A stretch of 51,888 nucleotides of DNA from an uncultured Lachnospiraceae bacterium (GTDB lineage: Bacteria; Bacillota; Clostridia; Lachnospirales; Lachnospiraceae), in contig CASCWU010000013.1 of the NCBI GenBank assembly GCA_949155905.1, positions 1 to 51,888 of the forward strand. The letters run 5' to 3'. How positions within the stretch are numbered: position 1 is the stretch's first letter; the number at the start of each line of letters is the position of its first letter. The notes beneath the pieces were generated by a model that saw nothing but the letters and a program-made list of their open reading frames with translations, was not told the origin of the DNA and did no database searches. This document shows, one piece after another, positions 15,748-25,948 of this stretch. Position numbers and translations under genes: made by a program.

Positions 15748-17016
15748 CTAAATTTCATGTGCAATCAAATAGTCCAGCCATTTTATATAGTAGCTTTTGG
15801 TCAGGTGGACGCCGTCAGAAGAGCCCTTTTTTGGCAGCGCGCCGTTTTTGCCGGAGACGGCAGGCGTCAGATCCGCATAGGTGACAGCTTCCTCCTCGGC
15901 CATAGCCTGGATGAGTTCATTATAGCGGGAAATCCGCTTGTTGTTGTAGATATCGTCGTTGTCAGATTTCTCCTTGGTTACTGGCAGGATAGACTGGATG
16001 ACGATTTCTGCTTCCGGCTGCAGCTCTTTGATATCCCGGATCAGATCCGTATAGCGTTCGATAAAGACGGATTCGTAGGTCCAGCCTAACTCATTGACGC
16101 CCAGCATAATATAGATTTTGCGCCAAGAATGGTATTTTAATGCCTCCAGGATGGTGACACCGCCGGAATCCTCTTCCTCCTTCTCGTCCTTCTTTTTCTT
16201 GCTTTTCTTTTTTTTCTTATTGCCTTCGTTCTCTTCTTTTTCCTTTTGAGCCAGAATCGTTTTGTCCTTGATAAAATCCTTGGTATAAATATTTTCAACA
16301 TTCAGCCCGCGGATGGCATAAAAGGTCGCTTCCGTCAGGCCTGTGTTGATAAAAAGCCCTTCTGTCCGGGAATCCCCGATAAAAAGTGTATTTTCAAAGC
16401 TGAATTCCGTTGGTTTGGACGAATCGTCGTCCGGTTTAAAATCGACTGCTTCCGAGGCAGCATCGTCTTGCTTGTCCGTTTCTTTCGGAGCGTCGGTATC
16501 GGGTTTCGTTGGCTCGTCTGCAGCGGATGTGTCCTGCTCCTTGCCGGAGCCGCCGGTAGCATCAGGATCTGCAGAAGCCGTGTCGGAGGCGTTCCCCTTA
16601 GAGCCGGTATTTTCTGCCTTTCCTTTTGTACCAGAGGAATCGGGAGGCATGTCGGAGGTATTGCCATCAGGATTGGCAGTGCTGTCCGGACTGGCGTCGC
16701 CATTTGCAGTGACAGAGTCCGCCGAATCAAGGGCTTTCTGAGGTGTTCCTTCCGGCCGGACAGCATCTGTTTGCTCCGGCGGGGTATCCGAGGTGTTCTG
16801 ATTCGTTTGCCTGGCTTGGTTCATCTGCCCCTTACTGGCATAAATGGAGATGACATGTCCGCCAATTAGCAAAAGTAAAAGTGCGCTGAGCGAAAAAAGA
16901 AGCCGTCTTCGGATGCGGCGTTTTCGGTACTGGCGGAGCCTGTACTCCCGGCTGCGGTAGGTATAGCTTTGATAAGAGCGTTTCCTGCGGGAACGTTTTT
17001 TGTACGAATGACTCAT
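15748..17016 (-). CDS. Membrane-anchored SGNH/GDSL hydrolase
   Basis: A 422-residue protein. A very basic cytoplasmic tail (residues 1-38) is followed by one transmembrane helix (about 39-60), a Ser/Thr/Asp/Gly-rich linker (about 65-190) and an extracellular SGNH domain. Seen in the domain: block I FIGDSRTEG with the nucleophilic Ser near 214, GVNELGW near 306 as block III and DGVHLT near 403 with the catalytic Asp and His. Such proteins remove or transfer acetyl groups on cell-wall or exopolysaccharide. A Lys/Glu-rich stretch of about 25 residues (near 258-282) interrupts the domain between blocks I and III. The start at 17016 follows AAGGAG. No MBOAT acyltransferase is present in the window. 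Confidence 0.8.
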   Translation of the reverse strand: MSHSYKKRSRRKRSYQSYTYRSREYRLRQYRKRRIRRRLLFSLSALLLLLIGGHVISIYASKGQMNQARQTNQNTSDTPPEQTDAVRPEGTPQKALDSADSVTANGDASPDSTANPDGNTSDMPPDSSGTKGKAENTGSKGNASDTASADPDATGGSGKEQDTSAADEPTKPDTDAPKETDKQDDAASEAVDFKPDDDSSKPTEFSFENTLFIGDSRTEGLFINTGLTEATFYAIRGLNVENIYTKDFIKDKTILAQKEKEENEGNKKKKKSKKKKDEKEEEDSGGVTILEALKYHSWRKIYIMLGVNELGWTYESVFIERYTDLIRDIKELQPEAEIVIQSILPVTKEKSDNDDIYNNKRISRYNELIQAMAEEEAVTYADLTPAVSGKNGALPKKGSSDGVHLTKSYYIKWLDYLIAHEI

Positions 17017-17150
17017 AGAAATTCTCCTTAGCATTTATAAAGTGGTGTCGGTAGGTGTCATATCCTGTTGTTATAAAAAACCTTACCACGAACATACTAC
17101 TATTTCATTGCGTATTTATTAAATTTTTCTTAAAACTTTTAAACGGCTAT

Positions 17151-17179
17151 AGTATAAACCGCCTTTTGCCTTCTGTCAA
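17151..17179 (-). promoter_or_regulatory. Promoter of the SGNH/DUF4358 operon
   Basis: On the minus strand TTGACA (17174-17179), a 17 bp spacer and TATACT (17151-17156). It shares TTGACAGAAGGC with the divergent promoter at 17214. Confidence 0.8.
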
Positions 17180-17225
17180 GGAAGGAAAATAAAATATAGG
17201 AAAAGGTCAAAGCTTGACAGAAGGC
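17168..17225. promoter_or_regulatory. 13 bp inverted repeat spanning the two divergent -35 boxes
   Basis: GCCTTCTGTCAAG (17168-17180) and CTTGACAGAAGGC (17213-17225) are perfect complements 32 bases apart. Each arm contains the -35 hexamer of one divergent promoter plus the first bases of its spacer. The rest of the gap (17017-17150 and 17243-17373) is leader sequence with no other gene visible. Confidence 0.7.
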
Positions 17226-17242
17226 TTTACGGATTATATACT
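17214..17242 (+). promoter_or_regulatory. Promoter of the 769-residue membrane protein
   Basis: TTGACA (17214-17219), a 17 bp spacer and TATACT (17237-17242), about 132 bases before the start codon. Confidence 0.8.
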
Positions 17243-17373
17243 GGAGATGTGCGAAATGGCAAGGCTTGCTGACTGTCCGGATAAGGAGGCAGCAGGCTGG
17301 TAGGAGCGGCGGAGGGTTCGGACGGCAAAGGAGAATCTTCTGCCAAGGACAACAACAGAAAGAGGGTTGAAGG

Positions 17374-19683
17374 ATGGATCAGAATATGACACCAAATACA
17401 CCAGAGAATATGCCGGAAAGACCGTCTGGGGACAGCGGGAGCTGGAAGGCGCCTAAGCAGGAAAAAAAGAGGGATAATCGTCTGCCGGTTGTGGCAGGAC
17501 TGATAGGAGGCCTGTCGGTCGCGTTGATTGTAGCACTGCTGTTTGTGACAGGCACAGTCGGGGCTTCCCCGGCCAAGAAATATGAAAAGCTGCAGAAAAA
17601 ATGGCTGGATGAGGTAATGGAGAAGCATACTTCCGGCAAGGAAAAGAAAGACGCTGCTTCGGTTCAGTCCGATCAGGCGATAGAGAATCTGGCAAAAAGC
17701 TATACGATCAAGCTATCCTTGACAGAGGAATGCAAAACCCTTCTCGGAATGGATATCATCGACCAGATGGATATCAGCGGCGATATCTTGTATGACCGTC
17801 TGAAGGAAAACGCCTATGTGACGGCAGACGTGAACCTGAACGGGGGAAACCTGTTTCAGATAGAGACGATAATGGATACGGCATACCAGATTTTATTTGC
17901 CCGCATTCCACAGCTGAGTGAAGAATATCTGTCGATGGATATTATGGATTACATGGAGGAAGAGGGATATGACAGCCTTGCGCCAGGAGGCTATGGCGAT
18001 CTGTTCGGCGAGAGCATCCGGCCGACTGCTTCTGCGCTCTCACCGGAGCTGATGGAGGAGCTGCTGCTTGGGTTAAAGGACATTTGGGTAGCCCATGCGC
18101 CTAAGAATGTTACGCTGCAGAAAAATTGTCAAAAGGAACTGAGCGGCATAAAGGTAAAGGTGGATCTCTATGAGGCGGCCTGGACCGAATTAGAGTTGAC
18201 GGATTGCCTGTTGGAAATGTTAAAATGGCTGCAGGATCAAAAGGAATTTGAAGCCTATGTGATTCAAAACAGCGGAATGGAAATCGCCGAGTACCGTTCT
18301 GGTTTAAGTGAGGTTATCAGGCAGCTTGAGCAGAGAAAGGAACTCCTGACCGTAGAGGAAGCGCAGGAGAAGCTTTTGACGGTTCGTCTGGGTGGCGATC
18401 AGGATGCAGGCTATATAGAAATACAGACTTCCGGTATGGAATCGCCGGTTCTTCAGTCTGTCTGGACAAAGGGAAAGGGTGGAAAATCCGAAGGATATTT
18501 ACAGTTTGTGCCGGATATGGAGGACAGGTTTTCCTTCCATTATAACTCAGAGCCGGATGGAGACGGAAAAAAGGGCGTTATTACAATGGAGTTTGTCAAT
18601 ATGGGAGAAGCAGTATCGGCAGAATTGGTGTATGACGGCTACCAGACAGGCTCAGACGGAAGCTTTCATTGTCATGCCGTATTGAATTCCGAGGCATTTC
18701 AGGGAATCGGAATCGGTGTAGAGATAGATACGACAGATGAGAAGCAAAGCTTTATTTTAGAATTGCTGATGGGAAATCTGAGCTTGGGCGAGCTGGAGCT
18801 TAGCATCAGCGACAGGGCGTATACGGATTTTGAGATACCAAATCAGTCCTATGAGGTGACAGATGAAGAGCAGGTGTCCGCATATCTGGAGCTATGTGAT
18901 ATAGAGGGCTTTTTGGGAGGTATTTTAGAAAATCCAGACATTGATCAGCTCATTCAGTTTGTCTTTGGCGCGGATATGAACGGAGCCATGCTAAAAGAAG
19001 CATTGCTGCAAGAATTAGAGGGGACAATAGGAGAGATCGGAGGCGATCTGCCAGATGAGGTATATGAGGACAAAGAGGAAGAGAGGCAGGAGCCTTCTGA
19101 GGCAGACGGAGGGGTAAGTGCGGAAACAGAATTTTCCGGCTTTACCGGTTATGCCGCCGATACAGACGGCTGGGTAAGCTTTGATCCGTTGAGGGAAGAG
19201 GTTTTGGCAGCGGGCAAGGCAAGCACAGGCTATACGGTGTTTCCAGGGAAGCTTTTAGCGGATATACTGCCGGAATTTCAGGCTCTGGCAGAGGAGACTT
19301 ATGGAGATCAGATAAAAGAGGGCGAGCCGTATGAATCCAATCAGATCTATGGCTATGAGCCTTATGTTTCCAGCTATTATACAAAAATGGTGGAATGGTA
19401 TGAGCAGAAAGAGGATATGATGTCTTATTTGAGTATAGCTGCCGATACTGTGACAGAAGAGATTCAGGGCGTAGAGGTTGGTGATGTGGATTTGGAACGG
19501 GGCTGTGCATTGATGGCAAAGGCGGTTGCCGCAGTAAGCGGGGCAGATGCTGCCGAAATAGAGGCCTCCTTACAGAAATCTATCGAAGAAGAGGGCGATT
19601 ATGTTTCGATAGGAAATATAGGAATTTTCTGGTATACGATGGCAGAGGGTTATATTACGCTCAGCGCTTATCCGCTGCAGTAA
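17374..19683 (+). CDS. Large membrane-anchored extracytoplasmic protein, unknown function
   Basis: A 769-residue protein. Residues 1-37 are polar and Pro-rich, a single transmembrane helix spans about 38-62, and the remaining 700 residues face outside. The outer part is acidic and mixed alpha/beta, with repeated short helices near residues 80-330, beta-rich stretches at about 340-520 and an acidic low-complexity linker near 560-590. There is no LPxTG motif or known catalytic signature. The stop is 14 bases before coaX, so the two may be co-transcribed. Its promoter mirrors that of the SGNH hydrolase operon, which suggests joint expression and an envelope role. I do not recognise the family. 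Confidence 0.7.
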   Translation: MDQNMTPNTPENMPERPSGDSGSWKAPKQEKKRDNRLPVVAGLIGGLSVALIVALLFVTGTVGASPAKKYEKLQKKWLDEVMEKHTSGKEKKDAASVQSDQAIENLAKSYTIKLSLTEECKTLLGMDIIDQMDISGDILYDRLKENAYVTADVNLNGGNLFQIETIMDTAYQILFARIPQLSEEYLSMDIMDYMEEEGYDSLAPGGYGDLFGESIRPTASALSPELMEELLLGLKDIWVAHAPKNVTLQKNCQKELSGIKVKVDLYEAAWTELELTDCLLEMLKWLQDQKEFEAYVIQNSGMEIAEYRSGLSEVIRQLEQRKELLTVEEAQEKLLTVRLGGDQDAGYIEIQTSGMESPVLQSVWTKGKGGKSEGYLQFVPDMEDRFSFHYNSEPDGDGKKGVITMEFVNMGEAVSAELVYDGYQTGSDGSFHCHAVLNSEAFQGIGIGVEIDTTDEKQSFILELLMGNLSLGELELSISDRAYTDFEIPNQSYEVTDEEQVSAYLELCDIEGFLGGILENPDIDQLIQFVFGADMNGAMLKEALLQELEGTIGEIGGDLPDEVYEDKEEERQEPSEADGGVSAETEFSGFTGYAADTDGWVSFDPLREEVLAAGKASTGYTVFPGKLLADILPEFQALAEETYGDQIKEGEPYESNQIYGYEPYVSSYYTKMVEWYEQKEDMMSYLSIAADTVTEEIQGVEVGDVDLERGCALMAKAVAAVSGADAAEIEASLQKSIEEEGDYVSIGNIGIFWYTMAEGYITLSAYPLQ

Positions 19684-19697
19684 CAGGAGGGAATACG

Positions 19698-20468
19698 ATG
19701 TTATTTGCGATTGATATGGGGAACAGCAATATTGTGTTAGGCTGTATGGAAGGAACCAGGATTTTACTGGAGGAGCGTATTTCCACCAACCACAAAAAAA
19801 CCGATTTGGAATATGCGATTGATTTTAAAAACTTATTTGAACTAAACGGAATCCGGCCAGAGCAGATTACAGGCAGTATCCTTTCTTCCGTAGTGCCGCC
19901 GTTGACGGAGTGTATTTGCTCGGCAGTAGAGAAGCTGGTTGGAATTAAGCCGTTAGTTGTAGGACCGGGAGTGAAAAACGGGCTGCATATTACGATTGAT
20001 AATCCGGCGCAGCTAGGAGCGGATTTGGTCGTGGACGCGGTAGCAGGCCTGGCAGAGCATAAGCCGCCGCTTGCCGTGATTGATATGGGGACGGCGACGA
20101 CGATTTCCGTCTTGAATGAAAAGGGACAGTATATCGGCGGGATGATTCTGCCAGGGCTTAGGACGGCGCTTGACTCTCTGGTGGCAGGAACCTCCCAGCT
20201 TCCAAAAATCAGCTTAGACGGGCCGAAAAGGGTGATCGGAAGCAATACGATAGATTGTATGAAAAGCGGGATTATCGAAGGAAATGCTGCCTGTCTGGAC
20301 GGACTGCTCGAGCGGATAGAGGAGGAGCTTGGTATGCCGGTGACGGCGATTGCGACCGGCGGGCTTTCCGGAGCGGTAGTGCCGCACTGCAAAAAGAACA
20401 TACAGCTAGACCCTCATTTGCTGTTAAAGGGTTTGCGGATTATTTATGAAATGAACCAGAATCATTAA
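19698..20468 (+). CDS. coaX: Type III pantothenate kinase
   Basis: A 256-residue ASKHA-fold kinase making 4'-phosphopantothenate, the first step of coenzyme A synthesis. Seen: AIDMGNSNIVLG at the N-terminus, GADLVVDAVAG near residue 110 and the DMGTATTISV phosphate-binding motif near 131. The length fits the CoaX family, which needs a monovalent cation and is insensitive to CoA feedback. AACAGGAGGG precedes the start. coaBC, the next enzyme of the pathway, follows 33 bases later. Confidence 0.93.
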   Translation: MLFAIDMGNSNIVLGCMEGTRILLEERISTNHKKTDLEYAIDFKNLFELNGIRPEQITGSILSSVVPPLTECICSAVEKLVGIKPLVVGPGVKNGLHITIDNPAQLGADLVVDAVAGLAEHKPPLAVIDMGTATTISVLNEKGQYIGGMILPGLRTALDSLVAGTSQLPKISLDGPKRVIGSNTIDCMKSGIIEGNAACLDGLLERIEEELGMPVTAIATGGLSGAVVPHCKKNIQLDPHLLLKGLRIIYEMNQNH

Positions 20469-20501
20469 GGAGAACCGGATAGAAAAAGCAGGAGGATTGG
20501 A

Positions 20502-21701
20502 ATGTTAAAGGGAAAAACGGTAGTTTTGGCTGTAACGGGGAGCATTGCCGCCTATAAAATAGCGGGGCTTGCCAGCAGCTTAGTCAAGCTTCATGCCAAT
20601 GTTCAGGTATTGATGACACAGAATGCGACGAATTTTATTCATCCGATTACGTTTGAGACCTTAACCGGAAGGAAGTGCCTGATTGATACCTTTGACCGGA
20701 GTTTCCAGTATAGCGTAGAGCATGTTGCCTTGGCAAAGGAGGCGTCCGTCGTGCTGGTTGCCCCGGCAAGCGCCAACGTGATCGGCAAGCTGGCGTGCGG
20801 GATTGCGGACGATATGCTCACGACAACGATCATGGCCTGTACCTGTCATAAAATCCTTGCGCCTGCCATGAATACCAATATGTACCAGAATCCGGTTGTT
20901 CAGGACAATTTGGCGCGTCTGGAGCAGTTTGGGATGGAAGTGATAAAGCCTGCCTCTGGATGGCTTGCCTGCGGGGATACTGGGATAGGCAAGATGCCGG
21001 AGCCAGACGTGCTGCTTCAGTATATTTTAAAGGAAGTGGCCAGAGAAAAGGATATGGCGGGGAAGCGGGTTTTGGTGACGGCAGGAGCCACCAGAGAAAG
21101 CCTTGATCCGGTACGCTTTTTAACCAATCATTCCAGTGGAAAGATGGGCTGTGCGATTGCAAGGGAATGTATGCTGCGCGGAGCAGAGGTGACACTCGTA
21201 GCCGGGCATTTGGAAGTAGAACCTCCGATGTTTGTCAAGGTGCTTCCGGCGGTCAGCGCTGCCGAGATGTTTGAGACAGTCAGACAGGAGGCGGAAGGCC
21301 AGGATATTATCATAAAGGCAGCAGCAGTAGCGGATTATACGCCGGCGGAGTACAGCAGCGAGAAGCGGAAAAAGGAGAGTACGGAAACCGGCTGGAATCT
21401 GCCGTTAAAGCGGACCGAGGATATTTTGGGGTATCTTGGGGAGCATAAAAATGGGCAGTTTTTATGCGGCTTTTCGATGGAGACGGAGCATCTGGTGGAA
21501 AATTCCAGAAAGAAGCTGATGAAAAAGCATCTGGATATGATAGCAGCAAACAGCCTAAAGCAAGAGGGAGCAGGCTTTGGCGTGGATACGAATGTTCTGA
21601 CGCTGATTACCCCGGAGGGAGAGGAGGAGCTTCCGCTGTTGAGTAAGGAGGAAGCCGCGCACGTCCTGTTAGACCGGATTCTGTCCAGACTGTCTGGCTG
21701 A
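20502..21701 (+). CDS. coaBC: Bifunctional phosphopantothenoylcysteine decarboxylase / phosphopantothenate-cysteine ligase
   Basis: A 399-residue fusion. The N-terminal half (about 1-180) is the flavin-dependent CoaC decarboxylase, with GSIAAYKIAGLAS, ASANVIGKLACGIADDML and the PAMNTNMYQNP motif. The C-terminal half is the CoaB ligase, starting near VTAGATRE and carrying TNHSSGKMG and the IIKAAAVADY region. Together they carry out steps two and three of CoA synthesis from the product of CoaX. AGCAGGAGG precedes the start. The gene closes the coaX-coaBC operon; the 21702-21958 gap holds a fresh promoter for ftsH. Confidence 0.93.
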   Translation: MLKGKTVVLAVTGSIAAYKIAGLASSLVKLHANVQVLMTQNATNFIHPITFETLTGRKCLIDTFDRSFQYSVEHVALAKEASVVLVAPASANVIGKLACGIADDMLTTTIMACTCHKILAPAMNTNMYQNPVVQDNLARLEQFGMEVIKPASGWLACGDTGIGKMPEPDVLLQYILKEVAREKDMAGKRVLVTAGATRESLDPVRFLTNHSSGKMGCAIARECMLRGAEVTLVAGHLEVEPPMFVKVLPAVSAAEMFETVRQEAEGQDIIIKAAAVADYTPAEYSSEKRKKESTETGWNLPLKRTEDILGYLGEHKNGQFLCGFSMETEHLVENSRKKLMKKHLDMIAANSLKQEGAGFGVDTNVLTLITPEGEEELPLLSKEEAAHVLLDRILSRLSG

Positions 21702-21801
21702 TAGAAAGCTGCTAGGTTAGAACAAGAGGTTTGCCTTGCCGGATTCTCGTCTGGGAAATAAAAAATTTAGAATCAAAACACAAAAATTTCAGAAACCTTC
21801 C

Positions 21802-21830
21802 TTGATTTCTGCTTCGGGAAACACTATAAT
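21802..21830 (+). promoter_or_regulatory. Promoter of ftsH-uvrC
   Basis: TTGATT (21802-21807), a 17 bp spacer and TATAAT (21825-21830), about 128 bases before the ftsH start. Confidence 0.65.
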
Positions 21831-21958
21831 AGAAAGAAGCAAAAGGAACTCAGGGAGGGTTCTGTTGATTCTGGGAGCTGGCAAAAACGAAAGAGGGCTT
21901 CCGTTTGGGCAGTTCCCCGGAAAATATGCCGGAGGGCAGACAGGAGAACATACACAGC

Positions 21959-23884
21959 ATGAATGAAAATAATAACAATCCTAAGCCGAATCCAAATAAG
22001 CGGCTGGGAATCATCGGCTTAATCGCCGCAGTTGTCATTTTTTTATTTTTTTCCTTTTTTATGAACCTGGTACGGCAAAGCACGAACCGGGAGATCACGT
22101 ACAACGAATTTATGGATATGGTAGAAAAGGGAGAGGTCGTCTCCGTCAGTCTGACCGATTCCCGGATTGTCGTTGTACCGAAAAAGCAGGAGTCACCGCT
22201 GTATGCTATCAGCTATTATACCGGCTATGTGGGTGATCAGGAAATGGTGGCCAAGCTGTTAGCGGCAGGAGTGACGGTCAACGCTCCGGTACAGGATACG
22301 AGAGCGAGCATCCTGCAGTTTTTCCTGGTGTATATTTTACCGTTTGTCGGTATCTGGGTCGTGATGTATTTTGTGTTCCGTATGATCAATAAAAGCGGCG
22401 GCATGATGGGCATGGGCGTTGGCAAAAGCACGGCCAAGGTATACGTAGAAAAGGAAACCGGCGTCACCTTTCAGGATGTGGCTGGACAGGAGGAGGCCAA
22501 GGAGTCTCTAACGGAAATGGTAGATTTTTTGCACAATCCTGGGAAATACACCGAAATCGGCGCCAAGCTGCCAAAGGGCGCGCTGTTAGTAGGACCTCCG
22601 GGTACTGGAAAAACGCTGCTTGCCAAGGCAGTAGCAGGAGAAGCTAAGGTGCCGTTTTTCTCTCTTTCCGGCTCGGACTTTGTAGAAATGTTTGTCGGCG
22701 TCGGCGCTTCGCGTGTACGGGATTTGTTTAAGCAGGCACAGGGGATGGCTCCCTGTATCATCTTTATCGACGAGGTAGATGCGATTGGAAAAAGCCGTGA
22801 CTCCCATTATGGAGGAGGCGGCAATGACGAGAGAGAGCAGACGTTAAATCAGCTGTTGTCCGAAATGGACGGCTTTGACTCCTCTAAGGGTCTGGTGATT
22901 TTGGCGGCAACCAACCGGCCGGAGGTACTGGATAAGGCACTGCTGCGTCCGGGACGGTTTGACCGGAGAATCATTGTCGATAAACCGGATCTAAAGGGGA
23001 GAATCGATGTCTTAAAGGTTCATGCCAAAGATGTGCTGATGGATGAAACGGTAGACTTGGATGCGATTGCGATGGCAACATCCGGAGCAGTCGGCTCGGA
23101 TCTGGCCAATATGATCAACGAAGCGGCGATTATGGCAGTAAAGGCCGGCCGCAAATCGGTATCCCAGGCGGATTTGTTTGAAGCGGTAGAGGTGGTCATT
23201 GCCGGGAAGGAGAAAAAAGATCGGATTTTAGGAGACGAGGAAAAGAAGATTGTAGCTTACCATGAGGTAGGACATGCGCTGATTACCGCATTGGAAAAAA
23301 ATGCAGAGCCGGTACAAAAAATCACGATTGTCCCGCGGACGATGGGCTCGCTTGGTTATGTGATGCAGGTGCCGGAGGAGGAAAAATACCTGATGAGCCA
23401 GGAGGAGCTGCAGACGCGGCTGGTGATGCTCCTGGGCGGACGGGCTGCCGAGCAGGTAGTCTTTGGCTCTGTCACGACCGGAGCCTCAAACGACATTGAA
23501 AAAGCGACCTCGATTGCCAGAGCAATGGTGACACAGTACGGGATGTCCGAGAAATTCGGCCTGATTGGATTAGAGTCGATTGAAAACCGCTATCTGGACG
23601 GACGTCCGGTCAGCAACTGTGCGGACGCGACGGCGGCCGAGATCGATTCTGAGGTGATGCGGCTGTTAAAGGAGGCCTATGAAAAGGCAGAACGGCTGCT
23701 TTCCGAAAATCGGGATGTTCTGGATCGGATTGCGGCCTTCCTGACGGAGCAGGAGACGATTACCGGTGAGGAATTTATGAGAATTTACCGGGAGATCCGC
23801 GGCGAGCAGGGGCAGATCGAGGAACCAGCTAAGCTGGAAGAGAAAGAGGAGCTTGACCAGGCAGGGGATTCTGACCAAGTATGA
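21959..23884 (+). CDS. ftsH: ATP-dependent zinc metalloprotease FtsH
   Basis: A 641-residue membrane-bound AAA+ protease that removes misfolded membrane proteins and regulators. Seen in order: an Asn-rich N-terminus, transmembrane helix 1 (about 17-38), an extracytoplasmic segment, helix 2 (about 120-142), Walker A GPPGTGKT near 211, Walker [12 protein letters not shown] near 267, the second region of homology [19 protein letters not shown] and the zinc site HEVGH near 435. The tail is acidic. I chose the ATG at 21959 after CAGGAGAA; an in-frame TTG at 21905 adds a doubtful extension. uvrC follows 37 bases downstream. Confidence 0.95.
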   Translation: MNENNNNPKPNPNKRLGIIGLIAAVVIFLFFSFFMNLVRQSTNREITYNEFMDMVEKGEVVSVSLTDSRIVVVPKKQESPLYAISYYTGYVGDQEMVAKLLAAGVTVNAPVQDTRASILQFFLVYILPFVGIWVVMYFVFRMINKSGGMMGMGVGKSTAKVYVEKETGVTFQDVAGQEEAKESLTEMVDFLHNPGKYTEIGAKLPKGALLVGPPGTGKTLLAKAVAGEAKVPFFSLSGSDFVEMFVGVGASRVRDLFKQAQGMAPCIIFIDEVDAIGKSRDSHYGGGGNDEREQTLNQLLSEMDGFDSSKGLVILAATNRPEVLDKALLRPGRFDRRIIVDKPDLKGRIDVLKVHAKDVLMDETVDLDAIAMATSGAVGSDLANMINEAAIMAVKAGRKSVSQADLFEAVEVVIAGKEKKDRILGDEEKKIVAYHEVGHALITALEKNAEPVQKITIVPRTMGSLGYVMQVPEEEKYLMSQEELQTRLVMLLGGRAAEQVVFGSVTTGASNDIEKATSIARAMVTQYGMSEKFGLIGLESIENRYLDGRPVSNCADATAAEIDSEVMRLLKEAYEKAERLLSENRDVLDRIAAFLTEQETITGEEFMRIYREIRGEQGQIEEPAKLEEKEELDQAGDSDQV

Positions 23885-23921
23885 GCTTGGCGGAGGCTTG
23901 AAAAAGGCGGAGGAATGGATC

Positions 23922-25799
23922 ATGGAAGCGGAGGTATTTCACTTAGAGGAGGAATTAAAGAAACTCCCGGCTAAGCCGGGAGTTTATATCATGCACGACC
24001 AGCAGGATACAATTATCTATGTCGGAAAGGCGATCAGCCTGAAAAACCGGGTGCGTCAGTATTTCCAGAATGGAAACCGGCATACGCCAAAGATCCGCAA
24101 AATGGTGTCGCAGATCGCCTATTTTGAGTACATTATCACAGATTCTGAGGTAGAGGCGCTCGTGCTGGAGTGCAACCTGATCAAAGAGCATCGTCCCAAA
24201 TACAATACCATGCTCAAGGACGATAAGGGCTATCCCTATATTAAGGTGACGGTAAACGAAGCCTTTCCCAAGGTATTTATTGCCCGCCAGATGAAACGGG
24301 ACAAGGCAAAATATTTCGGCCCGTATACGACCTCCATCAAGGAAACGTTAGAGCTGGTGCATAAAATATACGGCATTCGTACCTGCAGCCGGAGTCTGCC
24401 GCAGGACATCGGGAAGGGGCGTCCTTGTCTGAATTATCAGATTGGACGCTGTCCGGCTCCTTGCGCCGGGTATATTTCCGAGGAGGACTACAAGGAGCGG
24501 ATTGTCCAGGTGCTTTCTTTTTTGGAGGGGCATTATACGGAGGTGCTGCGGTATCTGGAGGGAAAAATGCAGCAGGCGGCGGCGAATATGGAATTTGAAG
24601 AGGCAGCCTCCTTCCGGGATCTGATGCAGAGTGTGAAACGGATGTCGGAAAAGCAGAAGATCAATAGCACCTCTGAACAGGAGGATCGGGATATTCTGGC
24701 TTTGGCCAGGGCGGAAAACGAGGCGGTAGTCCAGGTCTTTTTCGTTCGTTCCGGGAAATTGATCGGACGGGAGCATTTTCATCTGACCGGTGTGGGGGAG
24801 GAAGAGCGGGCCGAGGTTTTGACTGCCTTTATCAAGCAGTTTTATTCCGGGACACCGTTAATTCCAAAGGAGCTGCTGGTAGAGGAGGAAATCGCAGAGC
24901 CGGAACTGATCATGGAATGGCTTTCTGCCAGAAGAGGAAGCAAGGTTCATATCCATGTTCCGGTAAAGGGAGAAAAGGCCAGACTGGCGGCATTGGCAGC
25001 AAAAAATGCTTCCCTGGTGCTGCAGCAGGACAGTGAAAAAATCAAACGGGAAAAGGAGCGAACCATAGGGGCGGTCAGACAGCTCGGGAAGCTTCTTTCT
25101 CTTGGTGAGCTGTACCGAATGGAATCCTATGATATTTCCAACATCAGCGGCTTTGAAACAGTTGGCTCGATGGTGGTCTATGAGGGCGGGAAGCCGAAAA
25201 AAAACGATTACCGGAAGTTTCGTATTCAGGGTGTCCAGGGGCAGGATGATTATGCCTCCATGGAAGAAATGCTGACGAGACGGTTTTTGCATGGGATGGA
25301 GGAGGAAGAGCGTCTGCGGGAAAAGGGTGTGGATACGGAGCTTGGAAGCTTTACCCGTTACCCAGATTTGATTTTGATGGACGGCGGCAAGGGACAGGTC
25401 AATGTGGCGCTGCGGGTATTGGAGCAGCTTGGACTGTCGATTCCGGTCTGCGGGCTTGTCAAGGACGACAATCACCGGACAAGAGGGATTTATTACCACA
25501 ACCAGGAGCTGCCGATTGACACCTCCAGCGAGCTGTTCCATCTGATTACGCGGATTCAGGATGAGACACACCGCTTTGCTATCGAGTATCACAGAAGCCT
25601 GCGGGGAAAGACGCAGATTCATTCGGTTTTAGATGATATTAAAGGGATCGGTAAGACAAGAAGGCGGGCGTTGATGAAGCATTATCCATCGCTTGATGCG
25701 ATCAAGGCAGCGACCAGGGAGGAGCTGGCACAGGTTCCGTCGATGAATGAACAGGCGGCCAGAGCCGTGTATGTCTTTTTTCATCCGGCGGACGAATAA
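23922..25799 (+). CDS. uvrC: Excinuclease ABC subunit C
   Basis: A 625-residue DNA repair nuclease that makes both incisions beside lesions recognised by UvrAB. Seen: an N-terminal GIY-YIG domain ([19 protein letters not shown]), the cysteine set [13 protein letters not shown] near residue 168-178, a UVR motif ([13 protein letters not shown]) near 222-234, the RNase H-like C-terminal nuclease ([19 protein letters not shown], with DGGKGQVN) and a terminal helix-hairpin-helix. The start at 23922 follows GGCGGAGG; the longer frame to 23853 overlaps ftsH. It is placed behind ftsH, apart from uvrA and uvrB. Confidence 0.94.
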   Translation: MEAEVFHLEEELKKLPAKPGVYIMHDQQDTIIYVGKAISLKNRVRQYFQNGNRHTPKIRKMVSQIAYFEYIITDSEVEALVLECNLIKEHRPKYNTMLKDDKGYPYIKVTVNEAFPKVFIARQMKRDKAKYFGPYTTSIKETLELVHKIYGIRTCSRSLPQDIGKGRPCLNYQIGRCPAPCAGYISEEDYKERIVQVLSFLEGHYTEVLRYLEGKMQQAAANMEFEEAASFRDLMQSVKRMSEKQKINSTSEQEDRDILALARAENEAVVQVFFVRSGKLIGREHFHLTGVGEEERAEVLTAFIKQFYSGTPLIPKELLVEEEIAEPELIMEWLSARRGSKVHIHVPVKGEKARLAALAAKNASLVLQQDSEKIKREKERTIGAVRQLGKLLSLGELYRMESYDISNISGFETVGSMVVYEGGKPKKNDYRKFRIQGVQGQDDYASMEEMLTRRFLHGMEEEERLREKGVDTELGSFTRYPDLILMDGGKGQVNVALRVLEQLGLSIPVCGLVKDDNHRTRGIYYHNQELPIDTSSELFHLITRIQDETHRFAIEYHRSLRGKTQIHSVLDDIKGIGKTRRRALMKHYPSLDAIKAATREELAQVPSMNEQAARAVYVFFHPADE

Positions 25800-25808
25800 T
25801 GTTTTTCA

Positions 25809-25837
25809 TTGCAATTTGGATTATCGTATGATAGAAT
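25809..25837 (+). promoter_or_regulatory. Promoter of the hprK cluster
   Basis: TTGCAA (25809-25814), a 17 bp spacer and TAGAAT (25832-25837), 111 bases before the hprK start. Confidence 0.6.
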
Positions 25838-25948
25838 GAAAAGAAGCTGGGAGCATAGGGAATACGATACCGCCGCCGGCGCTGCATTCCGGCAGGTTTT
25901 AAGAAAACAGGCAGGAGGAAGCGGTGTTGCGGCAGAATGGAGGAGAGA

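Noticed and set aside
16246-16869. Long plus-strand open frame of about 200 codons opposite the SGNH hydrolase
   Set aside because: It is antisense to a well-supported gene, its composition (Arg, Cys, Gly) follows from the Ser/Thr/Asp-rich linker, and it has no start signals.
24858-25622. Long minus-strand open frame of about 250 codons opposite uvrC
   Set aside because: It is fully antisense to a conserved gene with clear domains. It is a shadow frame.
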